Translations under genes and position numbers: made by a program
Shown: in pieces, positions 9,246-17,490 of the stretch
Position numbering within the stretch: position 1 is the first letter of the stretch
Layout: each line of letters opens with the position of its first letter
The notes under the pieces: generated by a model
What the model was told of the DNA's origin: nothing
The model's database searches: none
Seen by the model: the letters and a program-made list of their open reading frames with translations, nothing else
DNA from: Micrococcales bacterium
GTDB lineage: Bacteria; Actinomycetota; Actinomycetes; Actinomycetales; Dermatophilaceae
Reading direction: 5' to 3'
Assembly (NCBI GenBank): GCA_021287075.1
Contig: JAJTBD010000022.1
Location: 1-64,000, forward strand
Length of the DNA: 64,000 nt

Positions 9246-10208
9246 ATGACGACGAGCACCCGGATGCTTCAGCTGCTCTCCCTGCTCCAGACCCATCGCT
9301 ACTGGCCGGGACCCGAGCTGGCCGACCGCCTCGAGGTCAGCGAGCGCACCCTGCGCCGCGATGTCGAGCGGCTGCGTGACCTGGGCTATGACGTCGACGC
9401 GGTGCGCGGTGCCGCCGGCGGCTACCAGCTGCGGGCCGGGCGGGCACTGCCGCCACTGCTCCTCGACAACGACGAGGCCGTGGCCATCGCGGTTGGCCTG
9501 CGCTCGTCGGCCACCTCGGTCGTCGACGGGGGCGGCGAGGCGGCCGTGCGCGCGCTCACCAAGGTCGTCGCGATGATGCCGCCGGCGCTGCGCGGCCGCA
9601 TGGAGGCGCTCCAGTCGGTCGCCATGCCGGGGCCCCGCCAGTCCCAGGCCACCGTCGACGCCGAGGCGCTGACCACGCTGGCGGCCGCCTGCCGCGACCG
9701 CGAGATCGTGCGCTTCGGCTACGTCGACAAGAGCGGCACGGCCACCGACCGCCGCGTCGAGCCCCACGAGCTGGTCAGCTATGCCCAGCGCTGGTATCTC
9801 GTCGCCTTCGACCTCGGCCGCGAGGACTGGCGCACCTTCCGCCTCGACCGGCTCGAGGACATCCGGGTCTTCGGCGGCCGCTACACACCCCGCGAGATCC
9901 CCGGCGGCTCTGCCCTCGAGCACGTCCGCCGCGGCCGCGCGAGCCAACCCCGCAGGTATGCCGTGCGCATGCGTTTTGAGACCGACGCCGAGCACCTGCG
10001 CCGCGCCACCGGGGGCTGGGGCGAGGTGACCCCGGACGGGCCCGCTGCCGTGTGGGCCATCAACCTGGACGAGCTCGACTGGCCCGTGATGATCGCCGCC
10101 CAGCTCGGACTCGACTTCACCGTGCTCGACCCTCCCGAGCTGACCGACCTCGTGCGCGATGTCGGCCGGCGGCTCACTCGATGCTCGGCGGACCCGCTCC
10201 CGGCCTAG
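9246..10208 (+). CDS. YafY-type HTH/WYL-domain transcriptional regulator
   Basis: A 320-residue regulator. An N-terminal winged helix (about 5-60, with VSERTLRRDVERLRDLGYDV) is followed by a WYL domain (about 150-235) and a C-terminal WCX-like extension. WYL domains sense ligands, often nucleic-acid related or small molecules. The ATG is 7 nt after TAGTCT, and there is no ribosome-binding site, so translation is probably leaderless. An open frame runs far upstream but overlaps the ABC genes and is not used. It likely controls the divergent ABC exporter and itself through the palindrome midway between them. Confidence 0.88.
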   Translation: MTTSTRMLQLLSLLQTHRYWPGPELADRLEVSERTLRRDVERLRDLGYDVDAVRGAAGGYQLRAGRALPPLLLDNDEAVAIAVGLRSSATSVVDGGGEAAVRALTKVVAMMPPALRGRMEALQSVAMPGPRQSQATVDAEALTTLAAACRDREIVRFGYVDKSGTATDRRVEPHELVSYAQRWYLVAFDLGREDWRTFRLDRLEDIRVFGGRYTPREIPGGSALEHVRRGRASQPRRYAVRMRFETDAEHLRRATGGWGEVTPDGPAAVWAINLDELDWPVMIAAQLGLDFTVLDPPELTDLVRDVGRRLTRCSADPLPA

Positions 10209-10231
10209 TGCCGGCTGGCAGCATTGGCCTC

Positions 10232-10828
10232 ATGAGCCTCGAGATCCGGCCGGCGAACCAGGCCACCTGGGAGGACCTCCAGACCCTCTTTGGCGAGCGG
10301 GGTGCGGCGGCCGAGTGCCAGTGCCAGCGCTATCGGCTCGCCCGGGGCGAGTCCTTCCGCGGCACTCCCGTGGAGGTCCGGGCCCAGCGGCTGCGCGAAC
10401 AGACCGCCTGCGGCGACCCGCGCTCGCCCGGGACATCGGGTCTCGTGGCCTATCGCGACGGGTCTCCCGTCGGGTGGTGCGCTGTGTCACCACGGGCCGA
10501 CCTCGCGGGACTGGTGCGCAACTCCAACCAGACGGCGTGGCGCGGGCGAGACGAGGACCGCACGGACCCGGCCGTCTGGGCGGTCACCTGCCTCTTTGTG
10601 CGCCCCGGCGAGCGAGGTCAGGGTGTCGCCCACGAACTCGCCTCTGCGGCAGTGGCTTTCGCGCGTGAGCGCGGAGCCGCACGACTCGAGGCCTATCCGA
10701 TCACCGTCGACCACGCGGACTGGGGCGAGGAGCACCCTGGGCCGCTGAGCGTCTATCTCGCCGCCGGCTTCAAGGTTGTCCACACGCCGTCGAAGCGGCG
10801 CGCGGTCGTCAGCGTCGACCTGGCGTGA
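10232..10828 (+). CDS. GNAT family N-acetyltransferase
   Basis: A 198-residue acetyl-CoA-dependent acyltransferase. Motif A, the CoA pyrophosphate loop, is CLFVRPGERGQGVAHELAS at about 125-143, and motif B includes VYLAAGFKVVH near the end. The N-terminal CQCQRYR segment is seen in a subgroup of uncharacterised actinobacterial GNATs. No ribosome-binding site is evident before the ATG. The last six codons (SVDLA and stop) are part of a 17-bp tandem repeat that continues after the gene. Substrate unknown. Confidence 0.85.
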   Translation: MSLEIRPANQATWEDLQTLFGERGAAAECQCQRYRLARGESFRGTPVEVRAQRLREQTACGDPRSPGTSGLVAYRDGSPVGWCAVSPRADLAGLVRNSNQTAWRGRDEDRTDPAVWAVTCLFVRPGERGQGVAHELASAAVAFARERGAARLEAYPITVDHADWGEEHPGPLSVYLAAGFKVVHTPSKRRAVVSVDLA

Positions 10829-10873
10829 GCGTCGACCTGGCGTGAGCGTCGACCTGGCGTGAGCGTCGACCTG
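10811..10873. repeat. 17-bp tandem repeat over the acetyltransferase stop codon
   Basis: Three full copies and one 12-bp partial copy of the unit AGCGTCGACCTGGCGTG. The first copy encodes the last codons and stop of the acetyltransferase. The unit is not a multiple of three, so extra copies cannot extend the protein. It sits between convergent genes. Confidence 0.9.
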
Positions 10874-10884
10874 TCGGACCCGTC

Positions 10885-11862
10885 TCAGCCCGCTCCCAGG
10901 AGTCGATCGGCGAGGTCGGTGCGCAGATAGAGCACGCTCCGCCCGTGACGGGTGGCCGCGACGAGACCACCACGGCGCAGCGCCTGGAGGTGCTGGCTCA
11001 CGGCAGAGGGCGTCACACCGAGGCGAAGACCCAGCACGGTCGTCGAGAGCGGCTCCTCGAGCATGAGCAGCAGGTTGGTCCGGGCCCGCCCGATCAGCGC
11101 CGCCACCTCGTCGGCCCCGGCCACCTCCTCGGGTGCCCACATGGCGCCCTGGCCGCGCGCGGCATACATGATCGAGGGGCCCACATCTGGCAGCACCGGC
11201 ACGCTCGCCCGCCTGGTGAAAAGCGTTGGCACCAGGACAAGCCCACTGCCGCCGACGGCATCGGTGCGGTCGAGCTCCGACTTCAGCCTGACCTCGAGCA
11301 GCGAGCCGCTCAGGGTGACATTGGGGCTGAGGTCGGCGAACATCGCGGCGGTCCCCTGCTGGGCGAGGACGCGGCCCCGATAGACGATGTCGGCGTCCAG
11401 CACCGTCCGCATCCGCGGCCAGTAGGGCTCGAAGCACGCCTGCCAGTAGTCGCGCAGCGCCGTCACCATCCGTCTCATCGGCGCCCTGCCAGGACCGGCG
11501 TATGCCGCGGGCAGCCGACCATGGGCGGCCAGCACCTGGCGGCGGAACTCCGCGACTGGCATGGCCTCGAGCTCGGCGAGCTCGTCCTCGAGACGGCGCA
11601 GCGGCGAGAGCGGGCGGGGGGTGAGGAAGTCGGGCGTCCACATGCGGTGGTCGACCAGGGCGAGCAGACCCTCGAGGTCGAGCTGGGCGCGCTCGGCCTC
11701 GGTGCGACGGATCCAGCCCAGCTGCATCGGGAAGCGGTCTGGCGCCCGCAGCGCGCGCAGCGACAGGCCCAGCTCCGACAGCGGCGAGATGGCGAAGCGG
11801 ATGTCGGCGAGGTCGGCCTCCGACAGCTCATAGCGCAGCGCATGCCCGGTCGCGTCGGTCAT
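10885..11862 (-). CDS. ArsR-type winged-helix regulator with DUF5937-like N-terminus
   Basis: A 325-residue regulator with a long N-terminal domain of the kind found in DUF5937 proteins. A C-terminal ArsR-like winged helix (about 255-320) contains STTVLGLRLGVTPSAVSQHLQALRRGGLV. I chose the ATG at 11862 because GGAGGTG lies about 6 nt upstream; the frame stays open 33 codons further but that stretch is not protein-like. Divergent from an MFS exporter that it probably regulates. No metal-binding cysteines of classical ArsR are seen, so the inducer is likely an organic compound. Confidence 0.82.
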   Translation of the reverse strand: MTDATGHALRYELSEADLADIRFAISPLSELGLSLRALRAPDRFPMQLGWIRRTEAERAQLDLEGLLALVDHRMWTPDFLTPRPLSPLRRLEDELAELEAMPVAEFRRQVLAAHGRLPAAYAGPGRAPMRRMVTALRDYWQACFEPYWPRMRTVLDADIVYRGRVLAQQGTAAMFADLSPNVTLSGSLLEVRLKSELDRTDAVGGSGLVLVPTLFTRRASVPVLPDVGPSIMYAARGQGAMWAPEEVAGADEVAALIGRARTNLLLMLEEPLSTTVLGLRLGVTPSAVSQHLQALRRGGLVAATRHGRSVLYLRTDLADRLLGAG

Positions 11863-11936
11863 CGGCCCACCTCCACCCTGTAGTGATTTGCTAAAGGAAT
11901 AGTAGCCACGCCCGACCGCCCGGCAGGCTCCCCCAC
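11863..11936. promoter_or_regulatory. Divergent control region with AT-rich operator candidate
   Basis: The 74-bp gap contains an AT-rich patch at 11881-11904, unusual in this genome, with TTTGCTAAA (a 9-nt near-palindrome with a central C) flanked by TAGTGA and AATAGTAG. It is the likely site for the adjacent ArsR-type regulator and the MFS promoter. Exact -35 and -10 boxes are unclear. Confidence 0.4.
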
Positions 11937-13187
11937 ATGTCGATGGGCGCACTTCTCTCACGGGCTCGGGCCGGGATCACGGGCGATCCGACGCTGCGCA
12001 CGATCGCCCTGGCGACGCTCGTCCGGTCGCTGGGCCGGGGTGTCTTCTTCACCCTCACCACGCTCTATTTCACGCGCATCGTGGGACTGTCGGTCACGCA
12101 GGTCGCGCTCATCCTCACGGTCGCCAATGCCGTTGGCGTGGCTGCGTCCTACATCGGTGGGCACCTGTCCGACCACCTCTCCGCACGGCGCCTGGTCGCG
12201 GCACTCTTCGTGATCGAGGGACTCGGGCTGGCGGCATACACCCTGGCGACCTCCTTCACCCCGGCGATCGCGCTCGCCTGCCTCGTGGCCACCGCCAACA
12301 AGGCCGGCAGCAGCACCATGGCCTCGATCATCGCCCGCGGCTTCGAGAGTGACCGGAGAGTGCTGGTGCGCGCGATCAACCGGACCGTCCTCAACGCCGG
12401 CATCGCCATCGGCGGCGGCCTGGCCGGCATCGCCCTCCTGCTCGACACCGCGGCGGCCTATCGCGTGACGATGGCCCTCGCGGGCGTCACCTACCTCGCG
12501 GCCGGATGGGCCTGCCGCAGGCTCCCCGCGAGCGTCGACGCCCACCACGGAGAGCAGGCCGGCGAGCCCGCGCCCGCGGCCCATCCGGCTCGTGACCCGC
12601 GCTATGTCGGTCTCACCCTGCTGTCGGCCGTCTTCATGCTCCAGTTCGCCATCGCCGAGATCGCGATGCCGCTGTGGGTCACCCAGCACACCGATGCCCC
12701 GCCGGTCACGGTGTCGATCCTGTTGCTGCTCAACACGGTTCTGGTGATGGGCCTCCAGATCCCCCTGAGCCGCCGGACCCACGAGATCCCGACCGCGGCA
12801 CGTGCCGTGCTCAGGGGCGCGCTGTGCATGGTGGCCGGCTGCGCGGCATGCGCCGGCTCTGGGGTGGTGGGCGGAGCGGCAGCCGCGATCGCGACGCTGA
12901 TCCTCGCGGAGCTGGCCTTCACCTTCGGTGAGGTGCTCCAGCAGTCGGGGGTCTTCGGGCTGGCCTTCGAGCTCGCGCCCCGCTCTCGGGCCGGGGCCTA
13001 TCAGGGCTTCTTCGGGATGGGCATGGCGCTGGCCCAGACAGTCGCGCCACTCGTCATCGCCCACACGATCCTCGCCGACCCCGGCCCCGGCTGGGCACTG
13101 ATGGCGGCGCTCTTCGCCTGCGCGGGCGTGGCGACGGTGATCCTCTGTCGCGGCGCCGTCGCACCCGACCGGGTGCCGGTCACCTGA
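11937..13187 (+). CDS. MFS transporter
   Basis: A 416-residue major facilitator with about 12 transmembrane helices and a central cytoplasmic loop (about 200-225, His/Glu/Ala-rich). The N-terminal repeat carries the GGHLSDHLSARR form of the MFS loop 2-3 motif. It is probably a drug or metabolite exporter under control of the divergent ArsR-type regulator. The ATG at 11937 lacks a clear ribosome-binding site; a second ATG follows two codons later. Confidence 0.87.
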   Translation: MSMGALLSRARAGITGDPTLRTIALATLVRSLGRGVFFTLTTLYFTRIVGLSVTQVALILTVANAVGVAASYIGGHLSDHLSARRLVAALFVIEGLGLAAYTLATSFTPAIALACLVATANKAGSSTMASIIARGFESDRRVLVRAINRTVLNAGIAIGGGLAGIALLLDTAAAYRVTMALAGVTYLAAGWACRRLPASVDAHHGEQAGEPAPAAHPARDPRYVGLTLLSAVFMLQFAIAEIAMPLWVTQHTDAPPVTVSILLLLNTVLVMGLQIPLSRRTHEIPTAARAVLRGALCMVAGCAACAGSGVVGGAAAAIATLILAELAFTFGEVLQQSGVFGLAFELAPRSRAGAYQGFFGMGMALAQTVAPLVIAHTILADPGPGWALMAALFACAGVATVILCRGAVAPDRVPVT

Positions 13188-13310
13188 GGGCCCAGGACGC
13201 GGCGGCGGGTCGTGCATAAGGCCCAGCCTGGCGGGCCGCTCGACCCGGGGCAGGCGGCCGACCACTCCATCCGGCAGACGCGGCGAGCCGCGGATCACTA
13301 GGGTGCGCCC

Positions 13311-14585
13311 ATGACGGAGCTGACCCCCGAGCAGCAGGCCGTGCTCGACGCGATCGACGTCGAGGAGATGGTCGCCGACCTCACCGCGATGGTGCGCACG
13401 CCCAGCGTCACCGGCAGCGACGCGGAGTCGGAGCTCCAGCACTCGATCGCCGCCTCGCTCACCGACCTCGGTCTCGACGTGGACACGTGGCGGCTCGACC
13501 TCGACGCACTGACCGCCGACCCCGACTTCCCGGGCACGGAGGCGCCCCGCACCGAGGGCTATGGCGTGGTCGCCACGTCCGAGGGCGAGGGTGAGCCCGC
13601 GCTCGTCCTCCAGGGCCACACCGATGTGGTGCCGGTGGGCGACCTGGCCAAGTGGGCGGACCGGGATCCCTTCAGCGGCAGCGTGACCGGCGACGTCCTC
13701 CATGGGCGCGGGGCGTGCGACATGAAGGCCGGGACGGCGGCCAACATCGCCGTCGCACGGGCGCTGCTGCGCTCCGGCCTCACCCTCGAGCGCCCCTTCG
13801 CGCTCCACCACGTGGTGAGCGAGGAGGACGGGGGCCTGGGCGCCTTCGCGACGCTCCGGCGCGGGCACCGGGGCGAGGTCGCGGTCATCACCGAGCCCAC
13901 CAGCGGACGGCTCGTCGTCGCCAACGCCGGCGCCCTCACGTTCGAGATCCGCGTGCACGGCCTGGCCGCGCACGGCAGCACGCGGCTCGAGGGCGTCTCC
14001 GCCTATGAGGCCTTCACCCCCGTGTATGCCGCGCTGCGCAGCCTCGAGCAGCGGCGCAACTCCCAGCGCGACAGCCTCTTTGGCGACAACCCGCTCCCCT
14101 ATGGCATCTCGGTCGGCCGGATCAGCGCCGGCGACTGGGCCAGCTCGGTGCCCGACCTGCTCGTGGCCGAGGGCCGGCTCGGCGTCAGGCTCGGCGAGGA
14201 CCCGGCGGACGCCCGTCGTGAGCTGGTCGAGGCCATCGCGGACTCAGCGGGCGCAGACCCCTGGCTGCGTGACCACGCACCCGAGATCGCCTGGACCGGA
14301 GGGCAGTTCGCCTCCGGCCAGCTCGACCGGGGTCACCCGCTCATCGAGGAGGTGGCCGGGGCGGTGGAGCTCGTGGGTGGCTCGCGCCCACCACTGGGAG
14401 CCGCCCCCTACGGGTCGGACCTGCGCCTCTATGCCGGCGTGGGCGGCATACCGACCCTGCACTTCGGGCCGGGGGACGTGCGATTCGCTCATGCGCCGCG
14501 CGAGCAGGTCAGCATCAGCGAGCTGGTCCACGTCACCCGGGCGCTGGCCGCCATGGCCACGTTCAGGCTGGGCGCCCATCGCTGA
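13311..14585 (+). CDS. M20 family metallopeptidase/deacylase (ArgE/DapE-like)
   Basis: A 424-residue di-zinc amidohydrolase of the ArgE/DapE/carboxypeptidase group. Metal and catalytic motifs are intact: His103 and Asp105 in QGHTDVVP, Asp137 in GACDMKAG, and Glu171-Glu172 in SEEDGG. The middle lid domain starts near AALTFEIRVHG. Substrates in this family are N-acyl amino acids or dipeptides, and the sequence alone does not decide. The ATG is 6 nt after TAGGGT (13299-13304), a leaderless arrangement. It stands alone after the MFS gene. Confidence 0.87.
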   Translation: MTELTPEQQAVLDAIDVEEMVADLTAMVRTPSVTGSDAESELQHSIAASLTDLGLDVDTWRLDLDALTADPDFPGTEAPRTEGYGVVATSEGEGEPALVLQGHTDVVPVGDLAKWADRDPFSGSVTGDVLHGRGACDMKAGTAANIAVARALLRSGLTLERPFALHHVVSEEDGGLGAFATLRRGHRGEVAVITEPTSGRLVVANAGALTFEIRVHGLAAHGSTRLEGVSAYEAFTPVYAALRSLEQRRNSQRDSLFGDNPLPYGISVGRISAGDWASSVPDLLVAEGRLGVRLGEDPADARRELVEAIADSAGADPWLRDHAPEIAWTGGQFASGQLDRGHPLIEEVAGAVELVGGSRPPLGAAPYGSDLRLYAGVGGIPTLHFGPGDVRFAHAPREQVSISELVHVTRALAAMATFRLGAHR

Positions 14586-14597
14586 CCACTCTCCGGC

Positions 14598-14643
14598 TTG
14601 CACCTCACCTTTTTCTGAGTAGACTCAAAAATGAGTCAACTCA
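14598..14643 (+). promoter_or_regulatory. Promoter with two TGAGTnnACTCA operators
   Basis: -35 TTGCAC (14598-14603), 16-nt spacer, -10 TAGACT (14620-14625). Two palindromes, TGAGT-AG-ACTCA (14616-14627) and TGAGT-CA-ACTCA (14632-14643), lie 16 bp apart and overlap the -10 and start region. This looks like a TetR-type repressor site, but no such regulator is adjacent. Confidence 0.7.
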
Positions 14644-14657
14644 GGAGAGGATGCGTC

Positions 14658-15662
14658 ATGCGCACGATGAAGGCCGCACGGCTGGACCTGACCACCCACA
14701 CACTGACCGTCGAGGACGTCGCCGTCCCCGAGCCCGGCCCCGGGGAGGTGCGCATCGCGGTGCGGGCAGCCGGCGTCTGTCTGTCGGACGTGCACCTCGT
14801 CGAGGGCTCGATCACCCCTCAGTTCCTCCGGGGCAGCACGGTGACGCTGGGCCACGAGGTGGCCGGTGTCGTCGACGCGCTGGGGCCCGACGTCACCACC
14901 ACTGCAGTCGGGGCGCGCGTCCTGCTCCAGGCGGGGCACCACGCCCCCGACGGGCGTGTGCTCACCCGCGGCGTCGACTATGACGGCGGCTATGCGGAGT
15001 TCGCGATCGCACGCGCCGAGACCGTCGTCCCGATCCCCGACTCGCTGGCCTTCGAGCAGGCCTGCATCATCCCCGACGCCGTCTCGACGCCCTGGGCGGC
15101 GATCAGCACCACTGCCCATGTGCACGCGGGCGAGGCGGTCGGCGTCTGGGGCCTCGGCGGCCTGGGCGCCCACGCCGTGCAGCTGCTGCGCATGAGCGGC
15201 GCCGCGCCCATCATCGCCATCGACCCCCTCCCCGCGGCACGCGAGCGCGCACTGGCCCTGGGCGCCGACGCGGCAGCCTCCCCCGAGGAGGCCGCGGAGG
15301 TCATCGCCCGCTACGCGCCCGCGGGGCTGGACGCCGCCTTCGACTTCGCCGGTGTCGCCGCAGTGCGCACCCAGGCGCTGGCGAGCCTCGGCCTGCGCGG
15401 CCGGCTCTGCGTCGTCGGTCTCACCGGCAAGGGCTTCGAGATCGCCTCCGACACCGCCTTCGCCTTCAAGGGGCAGGCCGTCCTGGGCAACTACGGCTCC
15501 GAGGGCACCCACGTCCTTGAGCTTGTCCACCTCCTCGAGCACGGGCGGATCGACTTCGCCACCTCGGTCAGCGGCACCTTCCCCCTCACGGACGCGCCGC
15601 AGGTCATCGAGCGACTGGAGCGCAAGGAGGGCAACCCCATCCGGTTCGTCCTGCTGCCCTGA
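14658..15662 (+). CDS. Zinc-dependent alcohol dehydrogenase (MDR family)
   Basis: A 334-residue medium-chain dehydrogenase. The GroES-like domain holds the catalytic zinc ligand Cys in AAGVCLSDVH and the GHEVAGVV motif. The Rossmann domain has GLGGLGAHAVQLL. The structural-zinc Cys cluster is missing, as in some secondary alcohol dehydrogenases. I chose ATG 14658, with AGGAGAGG 7 nt upstream; an in-frame ATG at 14631 lies inside the operator and would be nearly leaderless. It is followed 70 nt later by oleate hydratase, so oxidation of 10-hydroxystearate to 10-ketostearate is a reasonable inferred role. Confidence 0.85.
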   Translation: MRTMKAARLDLTTHTLTVEDVAVPEPGPGEVRIAVRAAGVCLSDVHLVEGSITPQFLRGSTVTLGHEVAGVVDALGPDVTTTAVGARVLLQAGHHAPDGRVLTRGVDYDGGYAEFAIARAETVVPIPDSLAFEQACIIPDAVSTPWAAISTTAHVHAGEAVGVWGLGGLGAHAVQLLRMSGAAPIIAIDPLPAARERALALGADAAASPEEAAEVIARYAPAGLDAAFDFAGVAAVRTQALASLGLRGRLCVVGLTGKGFEIASDTAFAFKGQAVLGNYGSEGTHVLELVHLLEHGRIDFATSVSGTFPLTDAPQVIERLERKEGNPIRFVLLP

Positions 15663-15693
15663 GCCGCGGGTCACGCACACCTCAGGCCGCGCA

Positions 15694-15704
15694 CGCGGCA
15701 TACC
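15694..15704 (-). repeat. GGTATGCCGCG copy between ADH and oleate hydratase
   Basis: Exact 11-mer (minus orientation) in the 70-nt gap between the dehydrogenase and oleate hydratase genes. Confidence 0.6.
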
Positions 15705-15732
15705 ACTGATCACAACCACAGGGAGATCACCC

Positions 15733-17490
15733 ATGTACTACAGCGCAGGCAACTACGAGTCCTTCGCCCGTCCCCGCCCGTCCGATCGCGCCGCTGACAC
15801 CCACGTCTGGTTCGTCGGAGCCGGCCTCGCGTCGCTGTCCTCGGCACTGTTTATGATCCGCGACGGCGGCGTCCCCGGCGCCAACATCACGATCCTCGAG
15901 AAGCTCAAGCTCCCCGGCGGCGCCCTCGACGGCATCAAGGAGCCCGAGCGCGGCTTCGTCATCCGTGGCGGCCGTGAGATGGAGGACCACATGGAGTGCC
16001 TGTGGGACGCCTTCCGCTCCGTGCCCTCCCTCGAGATCGAGGGCGCGTCGGTCCTCGACGAGTTCTACTGGCTCAACAAGGACGACCCCAACTACAGCCT
16101 CCAGCGCGTCACCGAGAAGCAGGGCCAGGACGCCCACACCGATGGGCTCTTCACCCTCAACGCCAAGGCGCAGAAGGACCTGGTCAAGGTCTTCCTGGCC
16201 ACGCGCGAGGAGATGGAGGGCAAGCGGATCGACGAGGTCTTCGGCCGCGACTTCCTCGAGAGCAACTTCTGGCTCTACTGGCGCACGATGTTCGCCTTCG
16301 AGGAGTGGCACAGCGCCCTGGAGATGAAGCTCTATCTGCACCGCTTCATCCACCACGTCGGCGGCCTGCCCGACTTCACCGCACTGAAGTTCACCAAGTA
16401 CAACCAGTACGAGTCGCTCGTGCTGCCGCTGACCCGCTGGCTCATGGACCAGGGTGTGACCTTCCAGTTCGAGACCGACGTGACCGACGTCGACTTCGAC
16501 ATCACCGCCAGGCGCAAGAAGGCCACCCGCATCCACTGGGTGCACCGCGGTGAGGCAGGAGGGGTCGACCTGGGCGACGACGATCTCGTCGTGATGACGA
16601 TCGGCTCCCTCGTCGACAACTCCGACAACGGAGACCATCACACCGCCGCACGGCTCAACGAGGGCCCGGCCTCGGCGTGGGACCTGTGGAAGCGGATCGC
16701 CCGCAAGGACCCCTCCTTCGGCCGGCCCGAGGTCTTCTGCAGCAACATCCCCGAGTCCAAGTGGGAGTCGGCCACCGTCACCACACTCGACGAGCGGATC
16801 CCGGAGCACATCCGCCGCATCGCCAAGCGCGACCCGCTCAGCGGCCGCGTCGCGACCGGCGGCATCGTGACTGCCCGGGACTCCTCGTGGCTGCTGTCGT
16901 GGACGGTCAACCGGCAGCCGCACTTCAAGCAGCAGCCGGCCGACCAGGTCGTCGTCTGGGTCTACTCCCTCTTTGTCGACCGTCCCGGCGACTACGTCAC
17001 CAAGCCCATGCAGGAGTGCACCGGTGAGGAGATCACCCAGGAGTGGCTCTACCACCTGGGCGTCCCGGTCGACCAGATCCCCGAGCTGGCCGCCACCGGT
17101 GCCAAGACGGTGCCGGTGATGATGCCCTATGTCACCTCCTTCTTCCTGCCCCGCAAGGCCGGCGACCGGCCCGACGTCGTCCCCGAGGGTGCCGCCAACT
17201 TCGCCTTCATCGGCCAGTTCGCCGAGTCCAGCCGCGACTGCATCTTCACGACGGAGTACTCGGTGCGCACGGGCATGGAGGCGGCATACCAGCTGCTCGA
17301 CATCGACCGCGGCGTGCCCGAGGTGTGGGGCTCGACCTATGACGTGCGCTCACTGCTCGCCGCAAGTGCGCGGCTCCGCGACGGCGAGAAGCTCTCGCTC
17401 CCCATCCCGTCGGCCCTGCGCAAGCGGCTCGTGCGGCGCATCGACGGCACCCAGGTCGGACGGCTCCTGCGCGAGTCCGGTCTGCTCTGA
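15733..17490 (+). CDS. ohyA: Oleate hydratase (MCRA family)
   Basis: A 585-residue FAD-dependent fatty acid hydratase, formerly 'myosin-cross-reactive antigen'. It adds water to the cis-9 double bond of oleate to give 10-hydroxystearate. The dinucleotide fold starts at VWFVGAGLASLSSA (about 25-38). The conserved REMEDHMECLWD (81-92) contains the putative catalytic Glu82. The later family block IGQFAESSRDCIFTTEYSVR is intact. The ATG is preceded by a GGGAG site. The open frame upstream is an overlap with the dehydrogenase. The last 141 nt overlap the EamA gene tail to tail. Confidence 0.95.
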   Translation: MYYSAGNYESFARPRPSDRAADTHVWFVGAGLASLSSALFMIRDGGVPGANITILEKLKLPGGALDGIKEPERGFVIRGGREMEDHMECLWDAFRSVPSLEIEGASVLDEFYWLNKDDPNYSLQRVTEKQGQDAHTDGLFTLNAKAQKDLVKVFLATREEMEGKRIDEVFGRDFLESNFWLYWRTMFAFEEWHSALEMKLYLHRFIHHVGGLPDFTALKFTKYNQYESLVLPLTRWLMDQGVTFQFETDVTDVDFDITARRKKATRIHWVHRGEAGGVDLGDDDLVVMTIGSLVDNSDNGDHHTAARLNEGPASAWDLWKRIARKDPSFGRPEVFCSNIPESKWESATVTTLDERIPEHIRRIAKRDPLSGRVATGGIVTARDSSWLLSWTVNRQPHFKQQPADQVVVWVYSLFVDRPGDYVTKPMQECTGEEITQEWLYHLGVPVDQIPELAATGAKTVPVMMPYVTSFFLPRKAGDRPDVVPEGAANFAFIGQFAESSRDCIFTTEYSVRTGMEAAYQLLDIDRGVPEVWGSTYDVRSLLAASARLRDGEKLSLPIPSALRKRLVRRIDGTQVGRLLRESGLL

